This document shows positions 46,720 to 55,931 of a stretch of DNA of 64,000 nt, one piece after another. Both the position numbers and the translations under genes were made by a program. The notes under the pieces are model-generated. The model had not been told where the DNA came from, ran no database searches, and saw only the letters and a program-made list of their open reading frames with translations. The DNA lies in NCBI GenBank assembly GCA_963775805.1, contig CAVZKG010000001.1:2666001-2730000 (forward strand), in the 5' to 3' direction. Source of the stretch: JAFAMB01 sp963775805. Lineage in GTDB: Bacteria; Verrucomicrobiota; Verrucomicrobiia; Chthoniobacterales; JAFAMB01. Position 1 is the first letter of the stretch, and every line of letters begins with the position of its first letter.

Positions 46720-48222
46720 ATGGAGCAGAATGACCGCAGAGATATTCTGGCTATCCATGATCTGAGCAAGCAATTCGGAGAGACCGTCGCTCTCGAGAGT
46801 GTCGAGTTCAATTTGTATGCGGGCGAAGTGCATTGCCTGGTAGGCGAGAACGGCGCGGGAAAATCGACACTCATTAAGATACTATCCGGTGCCGAGCGCC
46901 CTGACCGCGGAACAATTACTGCGTTCGGCAAGCAGTACAACCGCCTGACTCCACTGGAATCGATTGAAGCAGGGATTGCTACGATTTACCAGGACGTCGA
47001 ACTTATTAGCTCTCTAACAGTCGCCGACAACATTTTCCTCGGCCGCGAGATTCGCGCAAAATTCGGTTACATTGATTCCGCGAGGCAGAATTTCAAAGCG
47101 GGCGAGTTAACGCAGTCGATGAGTATCGATCTACCGGCGACGGCTTTGGTTGAATCGCTCTCCCCTGCTCAGCAGCAAATTCTTCAAATCGTCAAAGCCC
47201 TCTATCTTAACGCTCAGATTCTGATTCTGGACGAACCAACTGCTTCACTTGGAATCGAGGAAACGAAGGCATTGCTCAAAGTGGTGAAAAGCCTGGCCGC
47301 TCAAAACCGGGGAATAATCTACATATCTCATTTTATGCGAGAGATCTTCGAACTTGGAGATCGGGTCACGGTCTTAAAAGATGGCCGCGTAACCGGAACA
47401 TTTGAGATTCGCAACACGAGTATGGCGACGATTACCAAGAGCATGATCGGCCGGGAACGATCTCTCTTTTACGATCGGGAAACCGTTGAGCCAGGAGAGA
47501 TCATCCTTCAGGTTCGGGATCTCGCGAGACGCGATCACTTCAAGAATGTCAGATTTGACCTTCATCGAGGAGAAATTCTCGGGTTCGGCGGTGTAGTTGG
47601 ATCCGGGCGTTCCGCGCTGATGAACGTCCTGTTTGGAGCAGAGCGCAGAACGGGCGGAGAGATCCTTCTCAATGGGCAGGAATTCGATCCAGTCACGCCG
47701 ATGGATGCGATCCGACTGGGGGTGGCCATGATTCCAGAAGATAGAAAGGTATTGGGATTGTTCGATGTTAGATCACTCCTCGAAAATATAGCGATCGTTC
47801 AAAATGAAGCGAATGTGTTAGTCCTCAATCATTCGCACGAGCACAGGACCGTCGAGCAGCTTGTCGAGCGCCTTCATATCGCCTCCGCCGGCATCCAGCA
47901 GCAAGTTGGCTCCCTGAGCGGCGGCAATCAACAGAAAGCGATGCTCGCTCGCTGGTTGTTGAGCAATGCTGCCCTCTATATATTTGATGAGCCAACCAAA
48001 GGGGTCGATATCGGTGCAAAAGAAGAGATTTACAGGTTTATGGTCGAACTGGCGAAGGCCGGCAAAAGCATACTGATGGTCTCTTCGGATATGCCGGAAC
48101 TTATCTCGATGAGCGACCGGATCGCGGTGATGAGAGAGGGTGAATTGATCACTATAGTCAACGCAAAAGAGACTACAGAACAGAAATTGCTAGTCTATTT
48201 CCTGGGGATTAACGAAAGCTGA
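46720..48222 (+). CDS. CUT2 sugar ABC transporter ATPase, duplicated domains (RbsA/MglA-like)
   Basis: A 500-residue fusion of two ATPase domains. The first has Walker A GENGAGKS at 42-49 and LILDEPTASL. The second has the degenerate Walker A GSGRS and the signature LSGGNQQK with DEPTKGVD. The degenerate second nucleotide site is normal in RbsA, MglA and XylG. Together with the neighbours it makes a complete monosaccharide importer. Confidence 0.92.
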   Translation: MEQNDRRDILAIHDLSKQFGETVALESVEFNLYAGEVHCLVGENGAGKSTLIKILSGAERPDRGTITAFGKQYNRLTPLESIEAGIATIYQDVELISSLTVADNIFLGREIRAKFGYIDSARQNFKAGELTQSMSIDLPATALVESLSPAQQQILQIVKALYLNAQILILDEPTASLGIEETKALLKVVKSLAAQNRGIIYISHFMREIFELGDRVTVLKDGRVTGTFEIRNTSMATITKSMIGRERSLFYDRETVEPGEIILQVRDLARRDHFKNVRFDLHRGEILGFGGVVGSGRSALMNVLFGAERRTGGEILLNGQEFDPVTPMDAIRLGVAMIPEDRKVLGLFDVRSLLENIAIVQNEANVLVLNHSHEHRTVEQLVERLHIASAGIQQQVGSLSGGNQQKAMLARWLLSNAALYIFDEPTKGVDIGAKEEIYRFMVELAKAGKSILMVSSDMPELISMSDRIAVMREGELITIVNAKETTEQKLLVYFLGINES

Positions 48223-48232
48223 GAGGTGGCAA

Positions 48233-49195
48233 ATGACGTTTTCTGGAACGACATTCAAGAAAAAATTACTGGCGAATCAGTGGTCATTTTTATTAGTTGT
48301 CGTCATTATTCTGTCGATTGTTGCCGGAAGCGTGAATCCCCGCTACTGGTGGCTGGGAAACTTGAGCAATCTGCTCGGCCAGATTTCTGTACTGAGCCTC
48401 GTGGCTTGTGGGGCAACGATACTCATCATTTCCGGCAACTTTGATATATCGGTTGGTGCGAATATCGGTCTTTCCTCGGTTGTCATCGCAATTCTTATTC
48501 GGAGTGGCTTGTTCCCACCATTGTCAGCAGCCATTGGAGTGCTGGTCTCGGTTGTTTGCGCGTCCGCGATCGGAGCGGCGTCAATCCTGTTTCAGGCTCC
48601 TTCATTTATCATTTCGCTGGCCGCTATTGGAGTATTTCAGGGCATAGCCTTGTTTATCACACAGGGAACTATCCAGACCATCTACGGAGAGTTCGAGACT
48701 CTCGGCGGAGCGAAGCTTTTCAACGTTGTGCCGCTGCTGTTTGTCATTGCGCTAGCGGGCTATGGGGTCATTTACTTTATATTGACTCACACCCAGCTGG
48801 GGCGATGCGTCTATGCAATCGGAAATAATCAGCGAGCCGCCTATCTGGCAGGTATCAACGTTAATCGCAAGAAGCTAATCTTCTTCGCGCTGAACGGCGT
48901 GTTCGTTGGCGTTGCAGCGATGCTGCTGTTATCTAGAGTCGGAGCGGCACAACCAAGCACAGGCACAGGGATCGAATTGCAGGCTATCGGTTCTGTGGTG
49001 ATTGGCGGAGCTCCAATGACCGGAGGAAGAGGAACCGCCCTCGGAACGTTTTGCGGCGTCCTACTCTGGGGAGTAATCGGCAACGCCCTAAATATGATGC
49101 GGGTCGACCCATATATTCAGGATGTCGTTATTGGGCTATTGATCATCTTCGCCGTCGCAGTGAGTTCCTTGCGGCTCAAAGCAGAGTCTCATTAG
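48233..49195 (+). CDS. CUT2 sugar ABC transporter permease (RbsC-like)
   Basis: A 320-residue membrane protein with eight to ten hydrophobic segments and the family motifs SGNFDISVGANIGLSSV, YAIGNNQRAAYLAGINV and GGAPMTGGRGT. A GAGGTGG ribosome site lies just upstream. It forms the channel of the RbsBAC-like importer and ends 4 bp before repeat locus C begins. Confidence 0.91.
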   Translation: MTFSGTTFKKKLLANQWSFLLVVVIILSIVAGSVNPRYWWLGNLSNLLGQISVLSLVACGATILIISGNFDISVGANIGLSSVVIAILIRSGLFPPLSAAIGVLVSVVCASAIGAASILFQAPSFIISLAAIGVFQGIALFITQGTIQTIYGEFETLGGAKLFNVVPLLFVIALAGYGVIYFILTHTQLGRCVYAIGNNQRAAYLAGINVNRKKLIFFALNGVFVGVAAMLLLSRVGAAQPSTGTGIELQAIGSVVIGGAPMTGGRGTALGTFCGVLLWGVIGNALNMMRVDPYIQDVVIGLLIIFAVAVSSLRLKAESH

Positions 49196-49199
49196 GGAG

Positions 49200-50640
49200 T
49201 GCCACAGATTGCACAGATTGAGGACGGGGAAGCCACAGATTTCACAGATTCTCGGTCAACGGCCTCAGATTTCGCAGACACCGATTTTGAGCCACAGATT
49301 TCACAGATTGACACAGATTCAGAACTGATCACGCAGGGGCGTCTCTGACCAATTTCAAATCAGCCGATATACGCGGATCATTCGGCCTTTCACAGATTCT
49401 CGGTCAACGGCCTCAGATTTCGCAAACACCGATTTTGAGCCACAGATTCCACAGATTGACACAGATTCAGAACTGATCACGCAGGGGCGTCTCTGACCAA
49501 TTTCAAATCAGCCGATATACGCGGATCATTCGGCCTTTCACCGATTCTCGGTCAACGGCCTCAGATTTCGCAAACACCGATTTTGAGCCACAGATTCCAC
49601 AGATTTACACAGATTCAGAACTGATCACGCAGGGGCGTCTCTGACCAATTTCAAACCAGCCGATATACGCGGATTATTCGGCCTTTCACCGATTCTCGGT
49701 CAACGGCCTCAGATTTCGCAGACACCGATTTTGAGCCACAGATTCCACAGATTTACACAGATTCAGAACTGATCACGCGGGGGCGTCTCTGACCAATTTC
49801 AAACCAGCCGATATACGCGGATTATTCGGCCTTTCACCGATTCTCGGTCAACGGCCTCAGATTTCGCAGACACCGATTTTGAGCCACAGATTTCACCGAT
49901 TGACACAGATTCAGAACCAGGCACGCGGCGCACGTCACGGATCCCGAACGTCGTTGAGATTGACTTTCGGACATCCCGTTCCGATCTCTCAATCTGTGTT
50001 AATCGGTGTAATCTGTGGCTGCCCGATCTTCAATCTGTGCAATCTGTGGCCTCTGATTACGAGCGTGCGTTTTGCCAATGGAAACAGATAGCAGGCATCG
50101 TCAAATCATCCGTTCAAACATCCCATTCGATCTCTCAATCTGTGTTAATCGGTGTAATCTGTGGCTGCCCGATCTTCAATCTGTGCAATCTGTGGCCTCT
50201 GATTACGAACGTGCGTTTTGCCAGTGGCAACAGATAGCGCTCATCGTCAAATCATCCGTTCGGACATCCCATTCGATCTCTCAATCTGTGTTAATCGGTG
50301 TAATCTGTGGCTGCCCGATCTTCAATCTGTGCAATCTGTGGCCTCTGATTACGAGCGTGCGTTTTGCCAATGGAAACAGATAGCAGGCATCGTCAAATCA
50401 TCCGTTCAAACATCCCGTTCCGATCTCTCAATCTGTGTTAATCGGTGTAATCTGTGGCTGCCCGATCTTCAATCTGCGCAATCTGTGGCCTCTGATTACG
50501 AACGTGCGTTTTGCCAATGGAAACAGATAGCAGGCATCGTCAAATTATCCGTTCAAACATCCCGTTCCGATCTCTCAATCTGTGTTAATCGGTGTAATCT
50601 GTGGCTGCCCGATCTTCAATCTGTGCAATCTGTGGCAATC
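49200..50640. repeat. Repeat locus C: two convergent tandem arrays around a hinge
   Basis: The left half consists of CACAGATT units in forward orientation with period 148 bp; CTCGGTCAAC starts at 49251, 49399, 49547, 49695 and 49843. A hinge at about 49915-49990 resembles that of locus B. The right half consists of reverse-complement units with CTCTCAATCTGTG starts at 49984, 50130, 50276, 50423 and 50570 (period 146-147). Left and right arrays thus face each other. Right-array units are clearly related to locus B units (shared GCCAATGG, AACAGA, CATCGT segments). Confidence 0.87.
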
Positions 50641-50670
50641 CGCGAGGCGGCGCGGTTGCGAACTCTTTGT

Positions 50671-50934
50671 GTGCAGCGAGAGATTATTGGCACAGTCGTC
50701 GGTGCGAAGCTTCAAAGTCCAAATCACTATTTGATCGAGATCGAATGCGATGGACTAGAGGATGCCACGGCGTTTGAAATTCTCGCAATTGGTTTGCCGT
50801 TCGAAAGCATCGTTCTGGAGAGCGCGGCAGGCTCGCGGATTACGCTCAACTGTTCGGATGGTCCTAACATTGCCCATGGCATGCCAGTCAAGGTGACCAT
50901 CAAAGTTCCTGAAAGAATTGACGCTGAGCCGTAA
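50671..50934 (+). CDS. Small hypothetical protein emerging from the repeat array
   Basis: The non-repetitive part of a long open frame that enters from repeat locus C. From the GTG at 50671 it gives 87 residues, rich in beta-strand pattern (IIGTVVGAKLQSPNHYLIEI, later SAAGSRITLNCSD) and ending in charged KVPERIDAEP. A TTG at 50656 is an alternative. I do not recognise a family. The repeats provide the upstream open frame, so the true start could have been overwritten by the array. It precedes the AI-2E-family gene by 105 bp. Confidence 0.4.
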   Translation: MQREIIGTVVGAKLQSPNHYLIEIECDGLEDATAFEILAIGLPFESIVLESAAGSRITLNCSDGPNIAHGMPVKVTIKVPERIDAEP

Positions 50935-51039
50935 TTCTTCTTTTTACGTCCAACAACTACGTTTTTCAGGCGTCTCCGTGGTAGATTCGTAGCGTAGATC
51001 CATCCGTCGGTTTAGCCGCGAATAGACTGCGCCAACTTT

Positions 51040-52896
51040 GTGACACTGCCTGATTCCGGAATTACCGTTTCATCACCAGATAATGGCGGATTCAAGCGCA
51101 CGGCAGAATCCGGCAAGCTGATCCAATTGGCGTACTTCGTCGTCATCCTGTGCGCCTTTATGTGGGCGAAGGATTTCCTGCTGCCGATCATCCTGGCGGT
51201 GGTGGTAGCCCTCCTTTTAGCGCCGGTCGTCTCCCGCCTCGAACGGTGGGGATGGCACCCCGTGCTAGCAGTACTCAATGTCGTGGCAGTTGCTTTCGCG
51301 ATCATCGGAGTGCTCTGCACGACGGTATCGGTCGAAACGCTGAACCTGGTCAACGAGCTGCCAAAATATCAGGACAATATCCACGCGAAATGGGTGGCAA
51401 TTCAGAAAGGACCGCCCGGCCCGCTCAACCTCGCATTTCGCAACGTGAACGCGTTAATCCGGGACCTGAGCAAAGTGACAGCTCCGGGAGGAGCAGCGGC
51501 ACAATCCGAACCAGCGAAAGTACGCATCGTCAACGGCGCAGACAACGCCTTGGCATTGGTCCGAAACAGTATGACCCCGGTCTTCGGGCCCGTCGCCGGT
51601 TTCGCCGTGGTGGTCGTGCTGGTGGTGTTCACTTTGTTGGAAAGAAAGCGGTTTCGCGATCGCTTTATTCGACTCATCGGGCATTCCCGGATGGCCACGA
51701 CAACACTCGCTGTCGACGAAGCCGGATCTCGGTTAAGCGGCTTTCTGTTGGGACAACTTGAAGTGAACAGCATTTACGCTGTCGTTCTCGGGATCGGCCT
51801 CTTTTTGATCGGAATTCCCAATGCCATGCTATGGGCGGTTCTCACGCTGGTGCTGCGTTTCCTTCCCTATATCGGTTTATGGATCTCTGCGTTCTGTCCC
51901 ATCATCATTTCGTTTGCCATTTCGACTACGTGGAAAGAACCGATCTGCACGCTGAGCCTTTACGCGACACTTGAAGTGTTCACGAACAATGTCGTTGAAC
52001 CGATTGTCTTGGGCGGCAGCACGGGAATGTCCCCGCTCGCAGTCATTATTTCAGCGCTATTCTGGACTTGGCTTTGGGGACCCATTGGACTGCTGCTGGC
52101 CACCCCGCTCTCTGCCTGTCTCATCGTACTTGGCCGGTACTTTCCCGCTTTTCACGCCTGCAGTGTTTTGTTGTCGGCGAACCCTCCGACACCGGCAGAG
52201 ACTACCCTGATTCGTTACCTGACAGAAGATAGACTCCCAGAAGCGAAAGCGTTGATTTACGAGCTCGGAGGAATGCAACTCACCGTGGAAACAGCAGAGG
52301 AACTGCTCGTGCCGGCGATTCGAACGATCGAAACCACTCTTTCTCCTGGCACGACCGATGCCCTGACCAAGGCCCGCATGCACGAACATATGCGAGAACT
52401 CGTTGACGATTTGCGGGCTGCGCCAAGGACCGACGCAGCATCGGTGGACTCGGAAAAATCAACATCGGAGAACCCGGCTATCGTGATCGTTCCCTACCTG
52501 GGCGAAGGCGATGAGGTAATTGGCAGTATTCTGGCCGCCCTGCTGGAAGCAAAAGGGGTTAGAGCATGCTTGCTTTCCTCTCGGTTACTTCGCAGCGAGA
52601 AGATCGAACGCCTGAACGAACTCCAGGCAAAGTCGATTTTGGTTTCCACTCTCCAATCGCGATCCGCGACAACCGTAGTCAAGATCGCTCGTTCAATTCA
52701 GCAGGCTGTTCCCGGCGCTATCGTTTCTTTCGGTCTTTGGAACTTGCCCAGAGAAGGCGCAGCCCGTTGGATCCGAAAAATCAAGGAATCATCCGCCAGT
52801 GTTGTTTATACCAGCATGGGCGATGCAGTTCGGAGTATCACTGCAATTCGTTCCACGCCGGAACAGGAACCGAGCGCAACAGCGGACACGAAGTAG
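51040..52896 (+). CDS. AI-2E transporter family permease with extra C-terminal domain
   Basis: The first ~345 residues form an AI-2E/PerM-type membrane domain: paired N-terminal helices FVVILCAFMWAKDFLLPI, a soluble insert, and the conserved WAVLTLVLRFLPYIG and EPIVLGGSTGMSPLAVII late segments. At 618 residues it is nearly twice the usual length. The added region contains a helical stretch (about 380-480) and an alpha/beta domain from about 485 (IVIVPYLGEGDEVIGSILAA, later VSFGLW). That domain resembles a B12-binding or receiver-like Rossmann fold, without an obvious cobalamin His motif. The GTG start at 51040 is used. The family exports small molecules or ions; the substrate here is unknown. 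Confidence 0.82.
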   Translation: MTLPDSGITVSSPDNGGFKRTAESGKLIQLAYFVVILCAFMWAKDFLLPIILAVVVALLLAPVVSRLERWGWHPVLAVLNVVAVAFAIIGVLCTTVSVETLNLVNELPKYQDNIHAKWVAIQKGPPGPLNLAFRNVNALIRDLSKVTAPGGAAAQSEPAKVRIVNGADNALALVRNSMTPVFGPVAGFAVVVVLVVFTLLERKRFRDRFIRLIGHSRMATTTLAVDEAGSRLSGFLLGQLEVNSIYAVVLGIGLFLIGIPNAMLWAVLTLVLRFLPYIGLWISAFCPIIISFAISTTWKEPICTLSLYATLEVFTNNVVEPIVLGGSTGMSPLAVIISALFWTWLWGPIGLLLATPLSACLIVLGRYFPAFHACSVLLSANPPTPAETTLIRYLTEDRLPEAKALIYELGGMQLTVETAEELLVPAIRTIETTLSPGTTDALTKARMHEHMRELVDDLRAAPRTDAASVDSEKSTSENPAIVIVPYLGEGDEVIGSILAALLEAKGVRACLLSSRLLRSEKIERLNELQAKSILVSTLQSRSATTVVKIARSIQQAVPGAIVSFGLWNLPREGAARWIRKIKESSASVVYTSMGDAVRSITAIRSTPEQEPSATADTK

Positions 52897-53450
52897 TTCG
52901 GCACTACTCGATATAACGCGAAAGACGTCCGGCCCGGCAAGAAGGCGGAGACCCATTATAGGAGGAAAAAAACTGCAGTCTTTCATCCAACTCGAATGCA
53001 TTCCTCCTCGTCGTTTGTCTAAGTTCACTTTCGATCTCGAGCAAAATATGGAAGAGACTCGAACTATCCCAATCCGAAGGATCGGTCATTTCTTCCGGTT
53101 CATTTGGCCGCAATCGTGAGGAGACCCGTTCCATTGCCTTGAGCTGAACAGTGGCGACTATATGCTTTGCGGGAACATTTTGCATTCAGTGAGCAGCCTG
53201 ATTGTTGCATCAGGGTCACCAGATTTTTTGCGAACTCGGCAACGGCACTAGCTTAATTCCGATGACAAAATCTCTGGGACTGAGAACCACTTCGGCCGTC
53301 CCCACGGGGATGAGGGCTTTCTGTACCGTTACCCTGGCACTTCGTACCTGGCTCCTATCCGGTTGTCCCTGCGGGACAAAATGCGTTCACCCGCTACGTC
53401 CAATCCCATTCCACATTGCTCAACCAAACGACTCGACTAGAGTGGCCTGA
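52897..53450. other. Non-coding interval between the AI-2E-family and J-domain genes
   Basis: Short open frames exist on both strands but none shows family resemblance or a plausible ribosome site. I see no strong repeat or hairpin beyond a small TGTCCCTGCGGGACA palindrome near 53364-53378. Confidence 0.4.
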
Positions 53451-54719
53451 ATGAAGCGACGCGCAAGTCACAGGCGTAAATCGAGCGGTCACCCAACTAA
53501 AAAAAGGGGGACAGTCGCGGATCTTCGGATCATCCCCCTCGACGACGCACCGCTGCGTGAGCGCGCTGCTCAGGAGTTTAGCCGGGCAATGGCAAGACTC
53601 GAAAAGGCCCGAGCCGAATTGCGCCAATTCGAGCAGGAGGATGTGCCTCTGTTTCGGCATTGGATGGCCGTAACTTTCGGCGCGTTGATGACGGAACTCC
53701 GAGAAAATGAGCGTCTGATTCACGAACAGGAGGCTTTGATTATTGAGGTGGAAACCGAGATGATGTTCAACGGCCACAGCAATCCGCGGAAAGCTTACGC
53801 GGCGGTCATGAAGCGCCGGCAAAATCCAGACGAAAATGACGATTTGGACGATATGGACGATTTCCGCGATGAAGCGGAGTCCTCGGAAGCGAAAGACCCA
53901 ACCAACGGAACTCACGATCCTGGACGCAGTCGCACCGATGACGACTTCGAAAGGGACGATTTCAATCCGTTTGAGATGGGCAATGAGGTTCCCAGAGAGC
54001 AGCGCGAAGAAATGTTTGAAGAATTCGTAAAATCGGCCTTTGGAATTGACCCAAGGCGCATGAGCAAGGCGGATTATGCGAACATGTTTGCCGAATTTGA
54101 AAAGCAAATGTTCGGAGACAGCTCACGGACCAGGCCTTCTCATGCGCACGACCGGAAGAAGCCCCAGGTGCGCCGTGCGGAAGGTCGAATTAAGGAGATT
54201 TACAGGGCGTTGGTCCGGCGTTTGCATCCCGATTTGCGTGCAGACGGGGACGCCACAGTCTCGGCGATTTGGCACGAGGTGCAGGAAGCCTACGAAGCCG
54301 GAAATCTCGACCGCTTGGAAACGCTCCTTGCGCTCACTGAAATGGAGAGCGGCAAGAATGGAGGTCAGGCCAGCCTCTCCCAAATGCGAGGAGCTTTGGC
54401 AGAACTGAACCGAGCGTTCCAAGCAATCGTGCGAAGCATCAACGCTGCAAAGCGCGATCTTGCCTGGAATTTCAGTCGTAAGACTTCCCGTGATCCAATC
54501 GAAAAACGCCTCCGTCGCGAGATGGAAGAGGATCTCTCACACCAACGGTGGGTACTTGCTGACCTGAAGCGCACCCTGGACGAATGGTCGCGTCCTTTGC
54601 AGCCACGCAAAAAGAAACCTCTCAAAACATCGAAGGCGCCAAAGAAGGCAAATACCGCGAGCTCTCGCCGCGAAAAAAATTTACCGAAGTCGAATCAACC
54701 GGAATTCTTCCAGTTCTGA
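53451..54719 (+). CDS. J-domain (DnaJ-like) protein with long charged N-terminus
   Basis: A 422-residue hydrophilic protein. The only recognisable domain is a J-domain-like segment at about 241-300 with the hallmark HPD at 259-261 (IKEIYRALVRRLHPDLR), the motif that stimulates DnaK. Upstream are a coiled-coil-like helix (about 40-105) and a very acidic linker (about 127-180, repeated Asp/Glu). The C-terminus is basic and lysine-rich. There is no Gly/Phe or zinc-finger region, so it is a type III J protein. The client is unknown. The gene is isolated. Confidence 0.72.
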   Translation: MKRRASHRRKSSGHPTKKRGTVADLRIIPLDDAPLRERAAQEFSRAMARLEKARAELRQFEQEDVPLFRHWMAVTFGALMTELRENERLIHEQEALIIEVETEMMFNGHSNPRKAYAAVMKRRQNPDENDDLDDMDDFRDEAESSEAKDPTNGTHDPGRSRTDDDFERDDFNPFEMGNEVPREQREEMFEEFVKSAFGIDPRRMSKADYANMFAEFEKQMFGDSSRTRPSHAHDRKKPQVRRAEGRIKEIYRALVRRLHPDLRADGDATVSAIWHEVQEAYEAGNLDRLETLLALTEMESGKNGGQASLSQMRGALAELNRAFQAIVRSINAAKRDLAWNFSRKTSRDPIEKRLRREMEEDLSHQRWVLADLKRTLDEWSRPLQPRKKKPLKTSKAPKKANTASSRREKNLPKSNQPEFFQF

Positions 54720-54724
54720 CCCCG

Positions 54725-54829
54725 ATGATGGCTAGTGCCCTTTTGGCCGCGTTTCCTCCCCTGCTTATTTATATTCTGCTACAGCGCTATATCATTAATG
54801 GAATCGCTGTGGCGGGACTGAAAGGATAA
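54725..54829 (+). pseudogene. C-terminal remnant of a MalG-type sugar permease
   Basis: The last 30 or so residues (LLAAFPPLLIYILLQRYIIN, ending GIAVAGLKG) match the final helix and tail of CUT1 permeases; compare the intact permease ending at 33516. The rest of the gene is missing, replaced by the J-domain gene, whose end overlaps the open frame. A normal stop is kept. This shows a lost sugar transporter directly upstream of the oxidoreductase pair. Confidence 0.75.
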
Positions 54830-54871
54830 TTTGCGTAGTCGCAAAGCAATAGAGTTGTTCGCATATTTTTC

Positions 54872-55915
54872 ATGAATACTATCAAACTCATTCACGTGGG
54901 ACTCGGTCGATGGGGATTCGATTGGGCTCATCATATTTATCCCGGGAACTCTGACGTCGATCCGGTAGCATACGTCGACAAAGATCCGGAAGCGTTAAGC
55001 CGAGCAGAGTCAAAGCTGCAGATCCCAAGGTCTAAGTTCTTTCCGGATCTGTCCGATGCGATCGCCGCCACCGACGCAGAGGCGGTAGTGATCACGGTGC
55101 CTCTCCCGTTGCATGCGGTGGTCGCCCGTCAGGCGCTTCTGGCCGGAAAGCATGTCATTGTTGAAAAGCCATTTGCGCAAACTCTCGAAGAAGCACACGG
55201 ACTGGTGGATCTCGCTGAAAAGGAATCGCGCGTTTTGGTGGTATCTCAAAATTATCGTTTTTTCTCAGCTCCACAAGCCGCTTATGAATTCGTGCGCGAG
55301 GCCTGGTTTGGACAGCTTCATACCGTACAGGTTGATTTCCGAATCAATGCCGTGGCGGAGGGGTACAATCACCGTGGATTGCCTAACCCACTCCTTAGCG
55401 ATATGTCGGTGCATCACTTTGATCTGATGCGTATGGTGATAGGTGAAGATCCGGTTGAACTCTCCTGTCGCGCGTGGATTCCGCGAAACAGCACCTATCA
55501 AATGCCTCCTTGCGCAATGATCGTTTTGACATTCCCAAGCGGTGTCGTCGTCAATTACCGGGGTAGTTGGGTTGATCAAGCGCCAAAAACTCCGTGGGCC
55601 GGAAAATGGCAAATGGACTTCGACCAGGGTTCCTTGTTCTGGACCTCTCGAGGAGACCGGCCGATGGTCAACCGTCATGACCACATGTCGATACGACGAT
55701 TGAACAGTGATCCTGAGAATATCGATCTGCAACCGATACTGAAATACGATCGCGCAGGTGTGCTCAACGCTTTCGCCTTAACGATTCGGACCGGAAGAGC
55801 TCCGGCATTCTTTCCATCCGGACGCGACAACCTCTCAACGCTCGCGATTGTTCAGGCCGCAATCAGATCGTCGCTGCAAGGCGGAGCCTCTACGCAGATC
55901 GAAACCCTTCATTGA
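54872..55915 (+). CDS. Gfo/Idh/MocA-family oxidoreductase
   Basis: A 347-residue protein. The N-terminal Rossmann fold (IKLIHVGLGRWGFDWAHHIY) carries the EKP motif (HVIVEKPFAQTLEEA) that is characteristic of the family. The C-terminal beta-sheet domain has SVHHFDLMRMVIGEDP, holding the usual His/Asp catalytic area. These enzymes oxidise or reduce sugars and inositols with NAD(P). The next gene starts 17 bp after its stop, so the two enzymes likely act in one sugar pathway once served by the now-lost transporter. Confidence 0.88.
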   Translation: MNTIKLIHVGLGRWGFDWAHHIYPGNSDVDPVAYVDKDPEALSRAESKLQIPRSKFFPDLSDAIAATDAEAVVITVPLPLHAVVARQALLAGKHVIVEKPFAQTLEEAHGLVDLAEKESRVLVVSQNYRFFSAPQAAYEFVREAWFGQLHTVQVDFRINAVAEGYNHRGLPNPLLSDMSVHHFDLMRMVIGEDPVELSCRAWIPRNSTYQMPPCAMIVLTFPSGVVVNYRGSWVDQAPKTPWAGKWQMDFDQGSLFWTSRGDRPMVNRHDHMSIRRLNSDPENIDLQPILKYDRAGVLNAFALTIRTGRAPAFFPSGRDNLSTLAIVQAAIRSSLQGGASTQIETLH

Positions 55916-55931
55916 ATGGATGGAGCGCTCT

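Noticed and set aside
52904..53185. Minus-strand frame of 93 codons after the AI-2E-family gene
   Set aside because: No family resemblance, no ribosome site and unremarkable composition; treated as non-coding.
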